A stretch of 64,000 bases of DNA from Artocarpus heterophyllus (taxonomy: Eukaryota; Streptophyta; Magnoliopsida; Rosales; Moraceae), in NCBI GenBank assembly GCA_025403435.1, contig CM046344.1:21681652-21745651 (forward strand), in the 5' to 3' direction. Both the position numbers and the translations under genes were made by a program. The notes beneath the pieces are model-generated. The model had not been told where the DNA came from. It ran no database searches and saw only the letters and a list, made by a program, of their open reading frames with translations. Numbering within the stretch: the first letter of the stretch is position 1; each line of letters starts with the position of its first letter. Below are positions 11,330-22,879 of the stretch, in pieces.

Positions 11330-12242
11330 AACTTTCCTTAACAAAGGTTTCATTAGTTGAAACCATGACTTTATTTTCCTTGGGGTTATAGAAATAATCC
11401 CCTTTAGTCCTTTTTGGATATCTTACAAACACACAAAATTACGAACGTGCTTCCAACTTATTTGCTTCCTTATACATGACATAAGCAGGACATCCCCATA
11501 TGCGAATATAGTTTAAGGATGTCTTCTTCCCTGTCAATAACTCGTGAGGAGTTTTAAGAACTGATTTTGAATGCACATTGTTCAAAAGATAACATGCGGT
11601 TTATAGTGCATATCCCCAAAAGGATAAAGGCAATGACGAATAACTCATCATGGACCTAACCATGTCCAATAAAGTCTTGTTCCTTCTCTCAGCTCGTCAT
11701 TCTGCTGTAGAGTGTTTGGAGCAATCAAATGGGATAAAATCTTATTCTCTAATAAGTGTTCCAAGAACTCATTGGAGAGGTATTCACTACCTCGATCAGA
11801 TCAAAGTGTCTTTATGGGTATACCTAATTGCTTTTTCACTTCAGCTTGAAACTCTCTGAACTTCTCAAAAGTTTTGCTTTTATGATGCATTAGGGAGACA
11901 TACCCATATCTCGAGTAATTATCAATAAAAGTGACGAAGTATTCATACATTTCTTATGCCAGGATGTTCATGGGACCACAAACATCACTGTGCAAGTTCT
12001 AAAACCCCTTCGACCCTATTGCCCTTAGACTCAATGGTCTTAATTTGGTCATTTTCCCCTCAAATAAGATTCATATTGTGGTATAGATTCCACCTTTAAG
12101 TGACTTAAAGGTCCATCCCTTATCAACCTTTGACTCCTATTCAAGCTAATATGACCTAATCGCAAATGCCAAAGATAGGTCTTATTAAAGTGAGAAGTCT
12201 TAAGTATTTTAGAGTTATTTTCATTAACCTCAATGTTAAGTC
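11330..12242 (-). pseudogene. Copia integrase remnant
   Basis: Minus-strand frames give the GAG-pre-integrase end (KTYLWHLRLGHISLNRSQRL at about 12115-12190) and, at lower coordinates, integrase core and C-terminal sequence. Short frames only; stop codons are frequent. It continues the domain begun at 16285-16463 on the other side of the inserted solo LTR. Confidence 0.75.
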
Positions 12243-13990
12243 TGTGACAACCCGCCTTTTCGGGCAGTCACTTAACTTTCTTAAGCATCGTTCTTAAACA
12301 TTAATCTTACTTACTTAGTAAGAAAAATACTGAATCAAATTTTTTTTTCTTTTCCTTTTAACATTATTTAAAACGTACTTAAAAACTGTTGCGACCTCTG
12401 TCGCCATTCAAGTTGAGTCACCGCTCAACACTTGACTTTAAAACCATTTCAAGTCGTTTCTTAAAACTTAATAAGAAACATTTATTAAATCATAGCTTAA
12501 AACTTATCTTTATAATTATATAAAACAGGTCGTTAACTGTATCTTAAAACTTTGAAAACATTTCTTAATACTTTAACTTTATCAAAACTTTGACTTTTTT
12601 GAACTTTGAAAACATTGTATCAAATAGTGGGAAAACATTTTCTTTGTACAGCGGAAACTTACTGTGGTGGTATCCATACTCAAATCTTCGTATCTGCCCT
12701 CCGTAGCACCCAGCTCTTTTAACGGGTCCTACTGGTCGCCCATAAACTACCTATAACATGAAGAAACTTTAAATGAACTTTCGCTTAGTAAGTTCAAACA
12801 TCTTCTCACAAATCATTTAAAACATGCGTTAAAAACTTTTCTCTTAAAAACCTTTCTTTTAAAACATTTTCCATAAACATTTTTCATTAAACATTTCTAA
12901 AATGTTTTCATAAATGTTCTTCATAAACTTTTTCTTGAAAACATAAAAATATTTTTCATAAACTTTTATCATAAACATTATCCAAAATGTTTTTCATAAA
13001 CATAACATATAACATTTCATAACAAGGAATACCAACAAAGTCAAAATGCATGATTCCATTTATGCTCAATTATGAACTTCAATTATGAGCATTTTATGAA
13101 CATTCATTTTTTACTTGAATTTTCTACCTTTGTTCCTTAACTTTCTTTATCTTACTTTAACTTTCTATTCTTATTCCTTATCTTTCCTTATCTTACTTTG
13201 GTGTTCGTTCTAACATCATTAATCATGAGATCATAAACATAATGTTTCCCTTGCGGAAGACTTAAGACCATCGAACACTGTGGTCATGTACCTCACATCT
13301 AGGAGGTCAAACTTTAATTTTACTTTCAGTACCTTACAACAAGGAGGCTAGTATGACTCTTTCTTTTATCTTTTGTGCTTTACCTTCTTTTTAACGTTAA
13401 TGAGCATAACAAATGCAAACACATCATATGCAAACACCTTTGCAAATCATATGTTATACTCTAAAACCTATTGTATAACAAATGCAACTTATTGCATAAC
13501 AAATGCAACATAAAACGCAAACACATTTTGCAAATCCTAACTTGTACTCTGAAACTTTTTTCATAACAAATGCAACATAAGACTTATAACTTATACTATA
13601 AAATGTTCGCATTAATAAAATGCAAAACATGCTTTAAACATAATTATTGCAATTACATTGTAAACTTTTAATTGATCTTCAAAAACTTTATGCATATTAT
13701 ATGTAATCATGCTTTAAAATACGTTGCAAATCATGATTTAAACTTTAAAACCTTTTGCATAAAAAATGCAAGCATTCTTTTAAATCAACTTGCTTAACAA
13801 TTCAAACACATTTATAAACATATAAATAAACATTTAAAAATCATTTATTTTATACTGTAGGTGAGATTCGAAACTTACCTGAACTTAACTCTAACATTCT
13901 CTATTCTGTTCCTGTCTCATTTATTTTCCTTCCATTAGTCGCTTTTGTGTCCTAATCATACGACACCCGACTTATTAGTTAACTTTTTAT

Positions 13991-14217
13991 ATTATCAATC
14001 TATTCGATTGATAATAGAACTTAATCACTAAACTTCATTCCCTTTACATAACGTGTATACCATCGATTTACTTTCTTTACTTAACTTTATAAACCATCGG
14101 TTTACCTTTCCTTCACTTAGCTTTGTAACCCACCAAGGTTACTTTTCTTTTTAATTATATAACCCACTAGGTTACCATTTATTTCTTTATTTTGACTTTG
14201 TAACCCATCGGGTTACT
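13991..14217. repeat. Array of short covarying palindromes in the 4 kb LTR
   Basis: A perfect 11-bp stem (TATTATCAATC ... GATTGATAATA, 5-base loop) starts the array. It is followed by five units 33-42 bases apart with ACC/GGT stems: imperfect at 14054, TAAACC/GGTTTA at 14090, GTAACC/GGTTAC at 14125, TAACC/GGTTA at 14158, and GTAACCC/GGGTTAC at 14200. Stem bases change between units but stay paired. Confidence 0.7.
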
Positions 14218-15471
14218 TTTGTTCTTAAGCATCCCTATGTTAAACTTCCTGTCTCACTGGCGGTTTCATTACTTAACATATTACAGAATATTTTTGGTCT
14301 AAGAACGTTTTACTAAATCGGAATGTTCGACTCCGTTCTGGTCGTTTCCTTGATAATGATGATTTTTGTCAATTTCCATAACTTATTACACTCATTACTT
14401 AATTTTACCATTTCATTACTTACATAATATGGAAAAATTCCCACTAACCAATGTTTCCGACATTGAGCGTTTCAAGTTTGTTTTGGCAATTTCTCATAAA
14501 ATGACCATTTTGCCCTTAAGTTCGTTTCTTTTCTTTCAATCCTTAACTAAACTTTAAAATCTTTAAAACTTAGCATCCATAATTGCTTACTGCCTATAGT
14601 AGTGGAGGAAATAACGTTCCCTTGTGAAAACCTTGTTTTCACACAATTTTATGGTTTTGGCCCGAAACACAAAAATATTTACATTTTTGCCCTTGGAACC
14701 AAAAGTAATCTTTTTAAACCATTAGTCCCCATTTTTCAAGAGCATCAAATTTTCTTAAAGTACCTTACCCAAATTCCTCTTGTAAAAGGACGTTTTTACC
14801 CCTTAGATTTTTTTCCAACTTTAACAATTTTTGTAAAATTCATAACTCCTAAACCGAGCAGAATTTTAAGAAACTGTCTACGTTGTCCTAACAGCAACGA
14901 GTTTTGCAACTTTTGTGTTTTAACTTTTCTAAAATTCTAACGTTTAGGGGGACTTTTTGGCTGATTTTTAAATCTGCTGAGAATTATTTTTTCTTTGCAA
15001 TTTAGTCCCTTTTAAAATTTCATCAAAACCCTTACTTTCTTCTTTCCATCATCACACCATCAACATATAACATGAAACAACCATGCCTTAACATTCATCT
15101 TACATGCCATAATTCAAAACATTTTATCAAACATATAATCTGCATTAAAAAAAACGTAAACTTTTTCAAGCATGAAGTTTAGAATTTTACCTAAACTTCA
15201 CCAAGCCTTTTGATCCTCCTTTGAAATGCTCAAAACTTTGTTTTGCCCTCTTCATAAAAACCATGGCAAAACCTCATCAAAAGCCCTTCCAAAGCTTAAA
15301 GAAAATCACCAAAACCCATAAGAAAAAGTTTGAACTTTTACCTCCATAAGTACCAAATCTTGAACCAAACCCTTTGAGCTTACTTTAAACATGATTTGAG
15401 CTTGGAATTCATCAAACTTGTTAAAAAAAAAATGGTTTGGGGGTGGCGGTTTTGAAGGAAGAAAATGGAGC

Positions 15472-15660
15472 CTTTTTTTTCTTTCTTTCTTTCTTCCTTC
15501 CTTCCTTCCTTTCTTTCTTTCCTTCCCTTTTCACGTTTCTCTCTCTTCTTCTTTTTTTCTTGCATGTTGGAGACCAGCATTTGGTCTCTTATATGATAAA
15601 TTGTTTAACTTTTTTTGTTCTTTTCTTTGTCTTCTTCTTCTTCTTTTTTTTTTTTTTACA
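15472..15660. repeat. Pyrimidine-rich low-complexity tract
   Basis: Runs of CTTTCTTT, CCTTCCTTCC and CTTCTTCTTC plus poly-T. The open frames across it encode only Phe/Ser/Leu or Lys/Glu/Arg low-complexity peptide and are not genes. Confidence 0.7.
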
Positions 15661-16284
15661 AAAAGTGGTGGTGAGTCACCTTAGTCATCAATTAGGTTAC
15701 TTTAGGTGGTCAAATGTGATTGGGCCACATTAGTGGATGGGGTGGCCTAATCAAAATTTTAAGGTGTCCCACTAAACTTTTTACGCAGTCTAAGTTTATA
15801 CTGACAATATTTTTTCTATACTATCGGTATTCTTTTTCATACAATTCATGAGGTTTAATAACCTCCAATACTTATCGACATCCATCCCTCACATAATAAA
15901 GTTCCAATATTATCTAATTTTGTATAGTCTAGATTTACACTGATAGTATATTTTTTATACTGTCGATACATTTTCTATACTGCTACAACATTCCTTATTC
16001 ATCCATATTCTCTAAACAGTATTATTTCTATACTACTTTAACTTAAACAGTCTAATTTCTATAATACATAACCTTAAACAGTCCAATTTCTACACTGCAT
16101 TACTTTTATAATGTAATTTTTATACTGCATAACTTTATTAGTATACTTTCTCACACTGCATTATTCTAATATTGTATAATTCTCCATATTATTATACAGT
16201 ATTTTTCTTAAACTAGACTTTTCGTCTTAACATAATCCTTAATTTAATGAATTTTTACTGTGCTTAAAATGCTCGGGTGTTACA

Positions 16285-16463
16285 AAGTCCATCTTATGTT
16301 TGATAAAATATAGATTGTTATGCATCCATCCATCACGGATAAAAGTTTTTTTTGTATGAATCGCTATTTTATTATTAAAAGAAACTGAATATGAATATTT
16401 AAATAAACAAGCTACAGATATTAAATTCCATTTACGTCTAGGAACATAAAAATAATCTCTCAA
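16285..16463 (-). pseudogene. Copia pre-integrase fragment, split by solo LTR
   Basis: The frame has MRDYFYVPRRKWNLISVA and YSVSFNNKIAIHTK, matching copia protease/pre-integrase sequence (LRDVFYVPxMKWNLISVA type). It ends at the solo LTR; the rest is at 12100-12242. Confidence 0.8.
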
Positions 16464-16599
16464 AACTAAAATCCTACAATTATCAAAATAAAGATGGACG
16501 TCTCCACTGCTTCAGCGAACACCAAGGATCCATCGCCCATCTGAAGCGTGAAGTCTTCATGCAACAGACTTCTCATGTTTTAAACCCTTGTAGAGAAAC

Positions 16600-17510
16600 A
16601 TAAATATGATTAGTTGCTTTAGAATCTATGACCCAAGTGTCACTTAATTCCTCAACCAAACAAGTTTTAATAACCAGAAGATCACACCTACCTCATCGGG
16701 AAAGGAAGTCCTTGCAATTCTTTTTTATGTGCCCAACCTTCTCACAGTACAAACACTTGAACTTCTTTAAGTTCTTTTTTTTTCTTCTTCTTATTCTTGC
16801 CGTTTACAAGAATAGAAGACTTCATGTTCTTAGCCTCTTGTTTCCTTCCATTCCTAGGGTTAGGATTGGAACCGGATGCAGCCGCCAAGTTAGCCTTACC
16901 ACCTGCAGGTGTTTCCTTGATTTGATTTTGGAACTTCTGTAACTGCTTCATCAGCTTTGTTAAGTCACATGTTGTCTATTGCTCAAATTGTATGAAGCTC
17001 TAAACGAAATGAACTCCTTTGATAGAGTCTCAAAAACAATAGTCATTTATGACTCAACATTGATATTAGCTCCATAGGCTTGAGCCTCAGCGAGGTAACC
17101 CATAACTAACATCAAATGCTCATTCATAGGAGTCCTTGGTCTTTGTTTGTACTTCAAAAGTTTCTAAAGTGCCCCGTGCCCTTTTGATATGGCTTGGCCT
17201 CCAAACATATGTTCAAGATTACCCATGATCTGCTTCGCAGTCTCATAATCTCCATATTGAGCCTACAACATGTTATTTATGCTAGCCATAACATAACAGC
17301 AGGCTTGATCGTTAGCATCTTTCTAGCGATCCTATGCTTGGATTTGCTCATTATTGGATTCTTTGGTAGGTTGGGAAGACACGGTGTCATCAGCATGAAT
17401 TTAAGTTTTTCAAAGGACAGGACGATATTTAGGTTCCTCTTCTAATCATTGTAATTCTCACCAGTTAATTGATTTTTATCAAGTATCCAAGATAAAGCAT
17501 TTTTAGGCAT
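16600..17510 (-). pseudogene. Copia gag remnant
   Basis: The start ATG at 17510 opens MPKNALSWILDKNQLTGENY, a good match to plant copia gag starts. The conserved tryptophan of the next motif (usually DWKRNLNIVL) is TAG here, so translation would stop after about 22 codons. A CCHC zinc knuckle (KCLYCEKVGHIKKNCKDF) is preserved near 16720-16765. Intermediate frames are broken. Confidence 0.85.
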
Positions 17511-18380
17511 TGTAATCTACAATAAAGATCATATAGCAAATAGAAGCAAACATTCTATAATAGTTTAGTAAGATAACACAATCAAGTAAATAAACAATTA
17601 CGTTTATGTGTCAAAACCTTAAAAATATCACAACCTTACAACGATAATTCTTAACTCAGAATTCAACAAGCCGCCAGGGGAGACTTGCTAAATTTAATTA
17701 GGAACACAGATTCTCTTTGATTAATATATGCCATCCAAGACCTGTCTAATCCAGCATATATTAATAATCATTTTCTTTGCCCATTAATTTTATTAACAAA
17801 GCTGCTAGGGGAGGTTAATAATAAAATTAACTTGACTGTACAACCATTGTTTCAACTATTTTATCCATGATCTATAATTGCCACCTAGGGGTGAGCAATG
17901 ATAGATCATGCTAAAATAAATCATTCTTTTGGAGATCTAACCTGGTACATGATGAAATCCCTTCCTAGGGGTCGGGACCACTATGTGCTACCTATAGACC
18001 AACGATGGAGGCCGTAGGTCCTCTCTTCGAAAACCATCTCCCACTCAATCTTTTGAAAATAAAGGTTTTATTTTGAAACATGCATAAACAATTTTTAATC
18101 AGTTCCACTCCTTATTCTATATGACATGTTATCAACATTCATAGCAAATCCTATTATAATGCAGACAAGCAAAGCATTCATGCAAAGCTACAAGCAAAAC
18201 AATAATAAACAACCGTAATATTATGGTTCCACTCTAGAGAAAAGAAATTAAAGATTACAAGAGATCAATCGAAACAAATTATCGATTCTTCATCCTTGTA
18301 TCTTCAAGTTGTATTTGTCTTCATGTAGTATCCATATTCAAGTCCTCAGTGTCAAATTGATGAAATACTTCATTATTTTC
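17511..18380 (-). other. Copia A untranslated leader with hairpin series
   Basis: Non-coding stretch between the copia gag start and its 5' LTR. Between 17651 and 17989 it holds four or five consecutive inverted repeats, most with CCAGGGG or CTAGGGG in the loop. I find no clear primer-binding site, so the LTR/leader border near 18380 is approximate. Confidence 0.5.
17651..17989 (-). repeat. Series of stem-loops sharing a CTAGGGG loop motif
   Basis: H1 (about 17651-17697) has CAAG/CTTG and outer pairs around CCAGGGG. H2 (17719-17769) pairs TTAATATATGC with GCATATATTAA. H3 (17784-17830) pairs TTAATTTTATTAAC with GTTAATAATAAAATTAA around GCTAGGGG. H4 (17866-17910) is a 16-bp stem with one mismatch, CATGATCTAT...ATAGATCATG, around CCTAGGGG. 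H5 (17945-17989) pairs ACATGATG and ATCCC imperfectly around CCTAGGGG. Stems are unrelated in sequence while the loop motif is kept in four of five. Confidence 0.65.
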
Positions 18381-19280
18381 GGTCATCACAAAATTTCATG
18401 TTTCTTAGAATTGTCTCAAAAAGAAAATTAAAACTGCACCGAAAAATGCACCTTTTTAAAAACCCATGCCTCTCTACCGGCATGCAGATCTATTTGATCG
18501 GCCTACCGATCATAAACCATTGGCCTGCCGAATTGCCTGCCCTAGAGCTGATAATTATAAAATGTGTATCTTGCGTTCCCTTATCTCACCATTGGAAAAC
18601 TTACCATTCAAGGACAATATACTATTTGGTTACACTTATGCATCCAAATGGTTAAGCGCTCTAGTTTTCTAATTACAAGATAACACATATAAGAGAATAT
18701 CACTGACTCTGCCAATAGAGCAAAGGATTCCATGTCTATGAATAATAGGTCTACGCTACAATGAGTCATGTCTCCAACATACCAATATGTGTACTATCAC
18801 AAAGTCAGGATGCCACCCTTTGGTACATCAAAAGACATAAGACAAGATAATAGGCCCATTAGTCATTTTAGGATTAAGATACAGCATATAGATTGTCTAA
18901 AGTAAATTGGTTTGCACAGATGGAATTATTAACCCAAATCAATTCCACTTTTTGTTCCTATCCAATATATTATTACTTATGACATCGTACCAATATTTCT
19001 ACTCACGGAGTGCAACGCCCTGAAATTTATTTAATGTTAAGTAATATAAATGATGAATTAGTGTGCCATGATTAATGTTTCAACATTAATGTGATTAATG
19101 GGTTGGATTTTAAATTTTTGGTTGTTTTGTTAATTTGATGAATTCAAATGATTTCTTATTGTTTTAAAATAATGTTTTGAGTTTTAAACACAACAATTTG
19201 TAAAATATTAAAAATACTCCGTTTTACAAAACCGTGGGCGGCACATGGTTTTTGCATAGTAAAACCGCCCACCGTTTCTC

Positions 19281-19292
19281 TTTATTTATTCT
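19281..19292 (+). promoter_or_regulatory. Putative LTR promoter TATA region
   Basis: CTTTATTTATTC lies just upstream of a long CT-rich initiator-like tract. The corresponding position of the other copy (about 54345-54356, reverse strand) is CTCTATTTATTTCC, so it is conserved in both. Function as promoter is inferred. Confidence 0.35.
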
Positions 19293-19872
19293 CTCTCTTC
19301 CTCCTCTCTCCTCACACTCTCAGATTTCTCTCTCTCTTTTCACTCACTCTCTTTCTCTTCATCTCTCTCGGCTACCCTCTCTTCTCTCTATCTCTCTCAA
19401 AAAATTTTGAAACCAAATTCGAATCCAAGCTTCGGGTTAGCGAGGAGGAAGCTCAGGAACGTGATTTAGCAACCGAGAACGCAGATTGAAGCTTCGATTC
19501 GAGATTATTTTTGAAATTTCTAAACTTTTTTCAAAATTTTCAATTTTGTACATTTTTGAAATCTAGGTTTGTTTAAGCTTAGAAAACCTTGGATTTGAGT
19601 TAAATGAACTTAGAACTACTAAAATCTAAGCTTAGATTGAAGAAAAACGAATTGGATTCAAGATTTTTCAATTTTCTCCCTATTTTCTTATTTTCTGATT
19701 TTTGAGATTTTTGAGTTTAAATCTTGTTTAAATGAGTCCAAATGTGTTCTAGTATGTTTTTCTATCAACTATGATTGTTTTCTATGCCTGGGATTTGAGA
19801 AAAACAGGTTAAAATCAAGATTTGTGTTTTGAGGGATCGAGAAACCCGTGGCTGGATTCTTGGGTTTTTCCA

Positions 19873-20030
19873 GTTCGGCAGGCCGGATCACGTGTTCGGT
19901 AGGCCAGAATAGGGATCGACAGGTCGGTGTTTTTCAGTCCGGCAGGCCGAACCTTGGGATGTTCGGCCGACCGAACTTTGCTTCCGGCAGGCCGAACTGC
20001 ACGAAGTAGGGAGTCCAGCAGGCCGGCCGA
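19873..20030. repeat. Cluster of CGGCAGGCCG palindromes (LTR copy 1)
   Basis: About seven units spaced 20-30 bases, for example TTCGGCAGGCCGGA at 19874, TCCGGCAGGCCGAA near 19938, the perfect palindrome GTTCGGCCGACCGAAC near 19960, and CCGGCAGGCCGAAC near 19984. The element is otherwise AT-rich, so this cluster stands out in composition. Confidence 0.75.
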
Positions 20031-21556
20031 GGCATGAAAAATTTTGTAATTTTTACCCGTTTTCACTGTTTTGAACCCTGATTTAAATTCCAACCTTATA
20101 GGATGATTTTAAAGGTACAAATGGCACACTAGGACATCATGAAATGATTTAGTAACCTAGAATGTCTTGAACTAGATATTGATCGACTTAGCTGGTATCT
20201 AGGATCGTTCGTAGTTTCGCGGAGCTAACATATAGCGGACCAGGATTACGGTGTGGGGCACCGGCACGAGTATTGAGGTAGGACTTTTACCCTATTCCTT
20301 GGTAGCCTAGTTTCAAATTGATTTGGCTTTAAAAAGGGATTTCTATTAAAATGTTTTCAACGGTTGTTTGAATAAGAATTTATCGGTTATATTTTAATAT
20401 ACCGTGATCTGAAATGAACTTCATAATGAATGTAAATGACAACACTTGGTAATTAGGTTTTGAATGATGATGATAATAAACGCATAGGCATGATGCCATA
20501 TCAGAGATCGGGTCATGTAGCGATCGACCTTGGGGGCAGGTCTCGAAACCCAGCTGGGCCACTACGGTGGTGATGTTATTATGGTTTGCCTAGGAAAAGA
20601 AAAATGATATTTCTGGTTATCCAAGTAAACTGTTCTGGGTAAGAATGGTTTTACTTAAAATTGTTTATTTATTTATCTATTTTATTATTCAAGGTTTCTT
20701 TTAAATAACTCCTGAATAATGACCTGTTTCTTTAAATTAAATTATTTATAAAACGTAGTCCTACTGAGCCTTTCGCTCACGTTTTATTTATTTTAAATTT
20801 CCCCCCCTCTAGGTGGTTTTTCATTTAGGTTTGGAGAGGAATCTTCGGACAAGACACAGGAGCCGTAGAGGGATTAGTAGCTTAAATTGTATTATTCAAA
20901 TTAAGGCATGTAAGATTTTTAACTTTATTTGTACTTGGACTGTGATTGTATTTATGATATTGTCAGTACCATGTGTGTGCACAAGTTGTGGGTCTGTGGG
21001 ACCTATACTCGCGGCTTTATTGTTTTAATTATTATTCGTTTAATGTTTTAAATTGCCTAATGTATATGAACTCTTTATAAGGTGTTGTTTTTAATGAACC
21101 TCGTATTTTATACTTATCTAACTCCTAAACTCTCGATTTTTAATTAAATCATCTTTTAATTAATTTAAATAATCCGCCATGTCACCTCTCGTACTCAGGG
21201 GCGTGACACGGAGTCAACCCGATGACCAAGACAAGCCATCTTTTGTTAGAGATGCAGACAACATAATAATCTTAATATGAATAAAGCGCCCAACTTTATT
21301 CTCTTGATTGCGCCTTATATGATTTAAACCATCACCTTTAGAATCATGTCTTCCACATAATCTATCCTTTATATGCCTAATTCTTAATGGTTTAGACTGA
21401 CAGTCTTAGATTTTTGTCTGCTTAACATACATTCAACAAATATGAACTTAAAGAGCACAACATTTGGTATATGAGCAATAAATAAATTCTTTATTGATAA
21501 AATGTCTCCAAAAACATATTACAACATTTTACTCCTTAGGGCATACATGTCTAACA

Positions 21557-22740
21557 GTCTCAGCATACCATTGTCGACCCATTTGTCACATTGACATGTC
21601 AAATTCTTGGCATGCTCAACATTTCTAAATAAACGCCTCAAATATTCTATCGGTGGAATGAACCACAACACCTTCGCTGACATTCCTTTGTTACACTTTT
21701 TGGCTCCTTTCTTTTCTTTCACCTTGACTCTTTACAAACCGGACAATTATTCAAGTCTTTATGCTTTTTTCTATAAAGAACACAATCATTTTCACAAGCA
21801 TGAATTTTCTCATACTCCAATCCCAAAGTGCTCAAAGTCTTCTTAGTCTCATACACTAGTTGGTAATTTATTACCCTCTAGTAGAAGCTTTTCCAGAAAT
21901 TCCAAAAGATTTGTGAAACTAGAATTTGACCACCCATCCAACACCTTCAAATTCCTTAATCTACTTAAAGTAGACAATTTTGTACCCCTCATGCATAGGT
22001 GTCTCGGCTCATTCATTATTATATCAAACAATTCCGGGTGGTGTAAAAAGTGTTCTTCAAATTATTTACCATGTCAATCATATTGTTATGATCACCTATA
22101 TTATCCTCCTTCACAATAGGTTCCTTTCCTCTACTACTCGAAGTTGGATTGAAAAAAGACTCACAATGATAATGCGATCTTTGGTGACTACATTCTATTA
22201 TCCTCCTCCACAATAGGTTCCTTTCCTCTACTACTCGAAGTTGAATTGAAAAAAGACTCACAATGATAATGCGATCTTTGGTGACTACATTCTATCCTAT
22301 TTTGAAATAAATGTCCTCTAATAATTTCAATTGAGTGAGATCTATGATTTTCACATTGAACACAAGGACATCGAATTTTATCCTATTGGGTATAATTTTT
22401 GGCAAATAACAAAAAATTTTCCACACCATCCACTAATCGTTTAGTCAATCTATAATCCTACATCCATGTCCTATTCATTTCACAAATCCTAAATCAAAAT
22501 ATACATATTTCATAATAATTAATCAACCCATTCATTTAAATCCATGATAATTTTCACAAATTAATCATACCCATATAATATTAATCATGGTTATATAAAT
22601 CCACATCATACTAATTGAACTACAACTTAATCATATATATCAACAATTTTCTATATGATTATCTTTACAAATTTAAAAATTGACATAAAACCCAATTAAT
22701 AATATCAAAAATGAAGATATAATTTAACTAGAAACTTACA
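21557..22740 (-). pseudogene. TNP2-like CACTA transposase remnant
   Basis: Minus-strand frames read LKVLDGWSNSSFTNLLEFLE (about 21900-21970), then LGLEYEKIHACENDCVLY and CPVCKESR, then AKVLWFIPPIEYLRRLFRN. These are the consecutive motifs of the TNP2 transposase family (usually WSNKSFT, YEKIHACPNDC, KVLRYFPLKPRLQRLF). A stop follows CKESR where tryptophan is usual, and a 97-bp tandem duplication at 22092-22285 shifts the frame. Confidence 0.85.
22092..22285. repeat. 97-bp tandem duplication inside the transposase
   Basis: The block containing TTCCTTTCCTCTACTACTCG and TAATGCGATCTTTGG occurs twice, at 22121 and 22218 for the same word, a 97-base period. Copies differ by only a few bases. The length is not a multiple of three, so it disrupts the reading frame. 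Confidence 0.85.
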
Positions 22741-22879
22741 AAGACTGGCGACAGATAGAGGCGATGGCAAGGTGGGTAGGGGATAAAAAGGGGCGGGACG
22801 ACGTTTTTGGAGGCTCGGATATTTTTTGAGATGCTGTGTTCGTGTTTACATCCGTTATGTTTGAGCTGGGTAGAGGATT

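Larger units (their letters stand above)
12243..16284. mobile_element. 4.0 kb solo LTR inserted in copia A
   Basis: The insert starts TGTGACAACCCG and ends GGGTGTTACA, and is flanked by the direct repeat AAGTC at 12238-12242 and 16285-16289. Interrupted copia pre-integrase coding resumes exactly across it (HNNLYFIKHKMDFVT on one side, LNIEVNENNSKIL on the other). It has no coding sequence over 4,042 bases. TG...CA ends, a 5-bp duplication and lack of internal domains indicate a large solo LTR; a non-coding LARD-type element is the alternative. Contents include AAACATTTTTCATAAAC-type repeats (12840-13020), the hairpin array (13991-14217), and poly-T/CTT tracts near 15470-15660. Confidence 0.8.
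10559..17510 (-). mobile_element. Decayed Ty1/copia retrotransposon A, internal region
   Basis: Minus-strand order is gag (17510 downward), zinc knuckle (about 16750), pre-integrase (16285-16463 and 12100-12242), integrase, then the first part of reverse transcriptase (10559-10887). A 4.0 kb solo LTR (12243-16284) splits the pre-integrase domain with a 5-bp target duplication. Its 5' LTR appears to be the split LTR ending at 21556. The 3' part is missing beyond 10558. Confidence 0.85.
19011..21208 (+). mobile_element. 2.2 kb solo LTR, copy 1, nested in copia LTR
   Basis: It starts TGCAACGCCCTGAAATTT and ends GGGGCGTGACA, flanked by CGGAG at 19006-19010 and 21209-21213. An inverted relative lies at 52473-54631. 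It has no coding domains. Both copies share a TATA-like TTTATTTATT near 19283 followed by a CT-rich tract, the sequence CCTACTGAGCC near 20762, and the CGGCAGGCCG hairpin cluster. The layout resembles gypsy-type LTRs; the superfamily is inferred. Confidence 0.88.
18380..21556 (-). repeat. 5' LTR of copia A, split by a nested solo LTR
   Basis: Segments 18560-19005 and 21214-21556 align with the solo LTR at 43303-45291, for example TTAAGCGCT / TTGAGCGCT, AATAGGTCTACG and CTCCTTAGGGCATACATG. On the minus strand it starts TGTTAGACATG; the plus-strand end is ATGTCTAACA at 21556. It is divided by the 19011-21208 insertion. Its inner part is shorter than the 43.3 kb copy, so it has a deletion or is a subfamily. 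The inner boundary is approximate. Confidence 0.75.

Noticed and set aside
15380..15733. Overlapping open frames of 66-98 codons
   Set aside because: They translate a CTTT/CCTT simple-sequence tract inside the 4 kb solo LTR.
20813..21028. Frame near the end of the 2.2 kb LTR
   Set aside because: Lies within LTR sequence, is not preserved in the inverted copy, and has no known domain.
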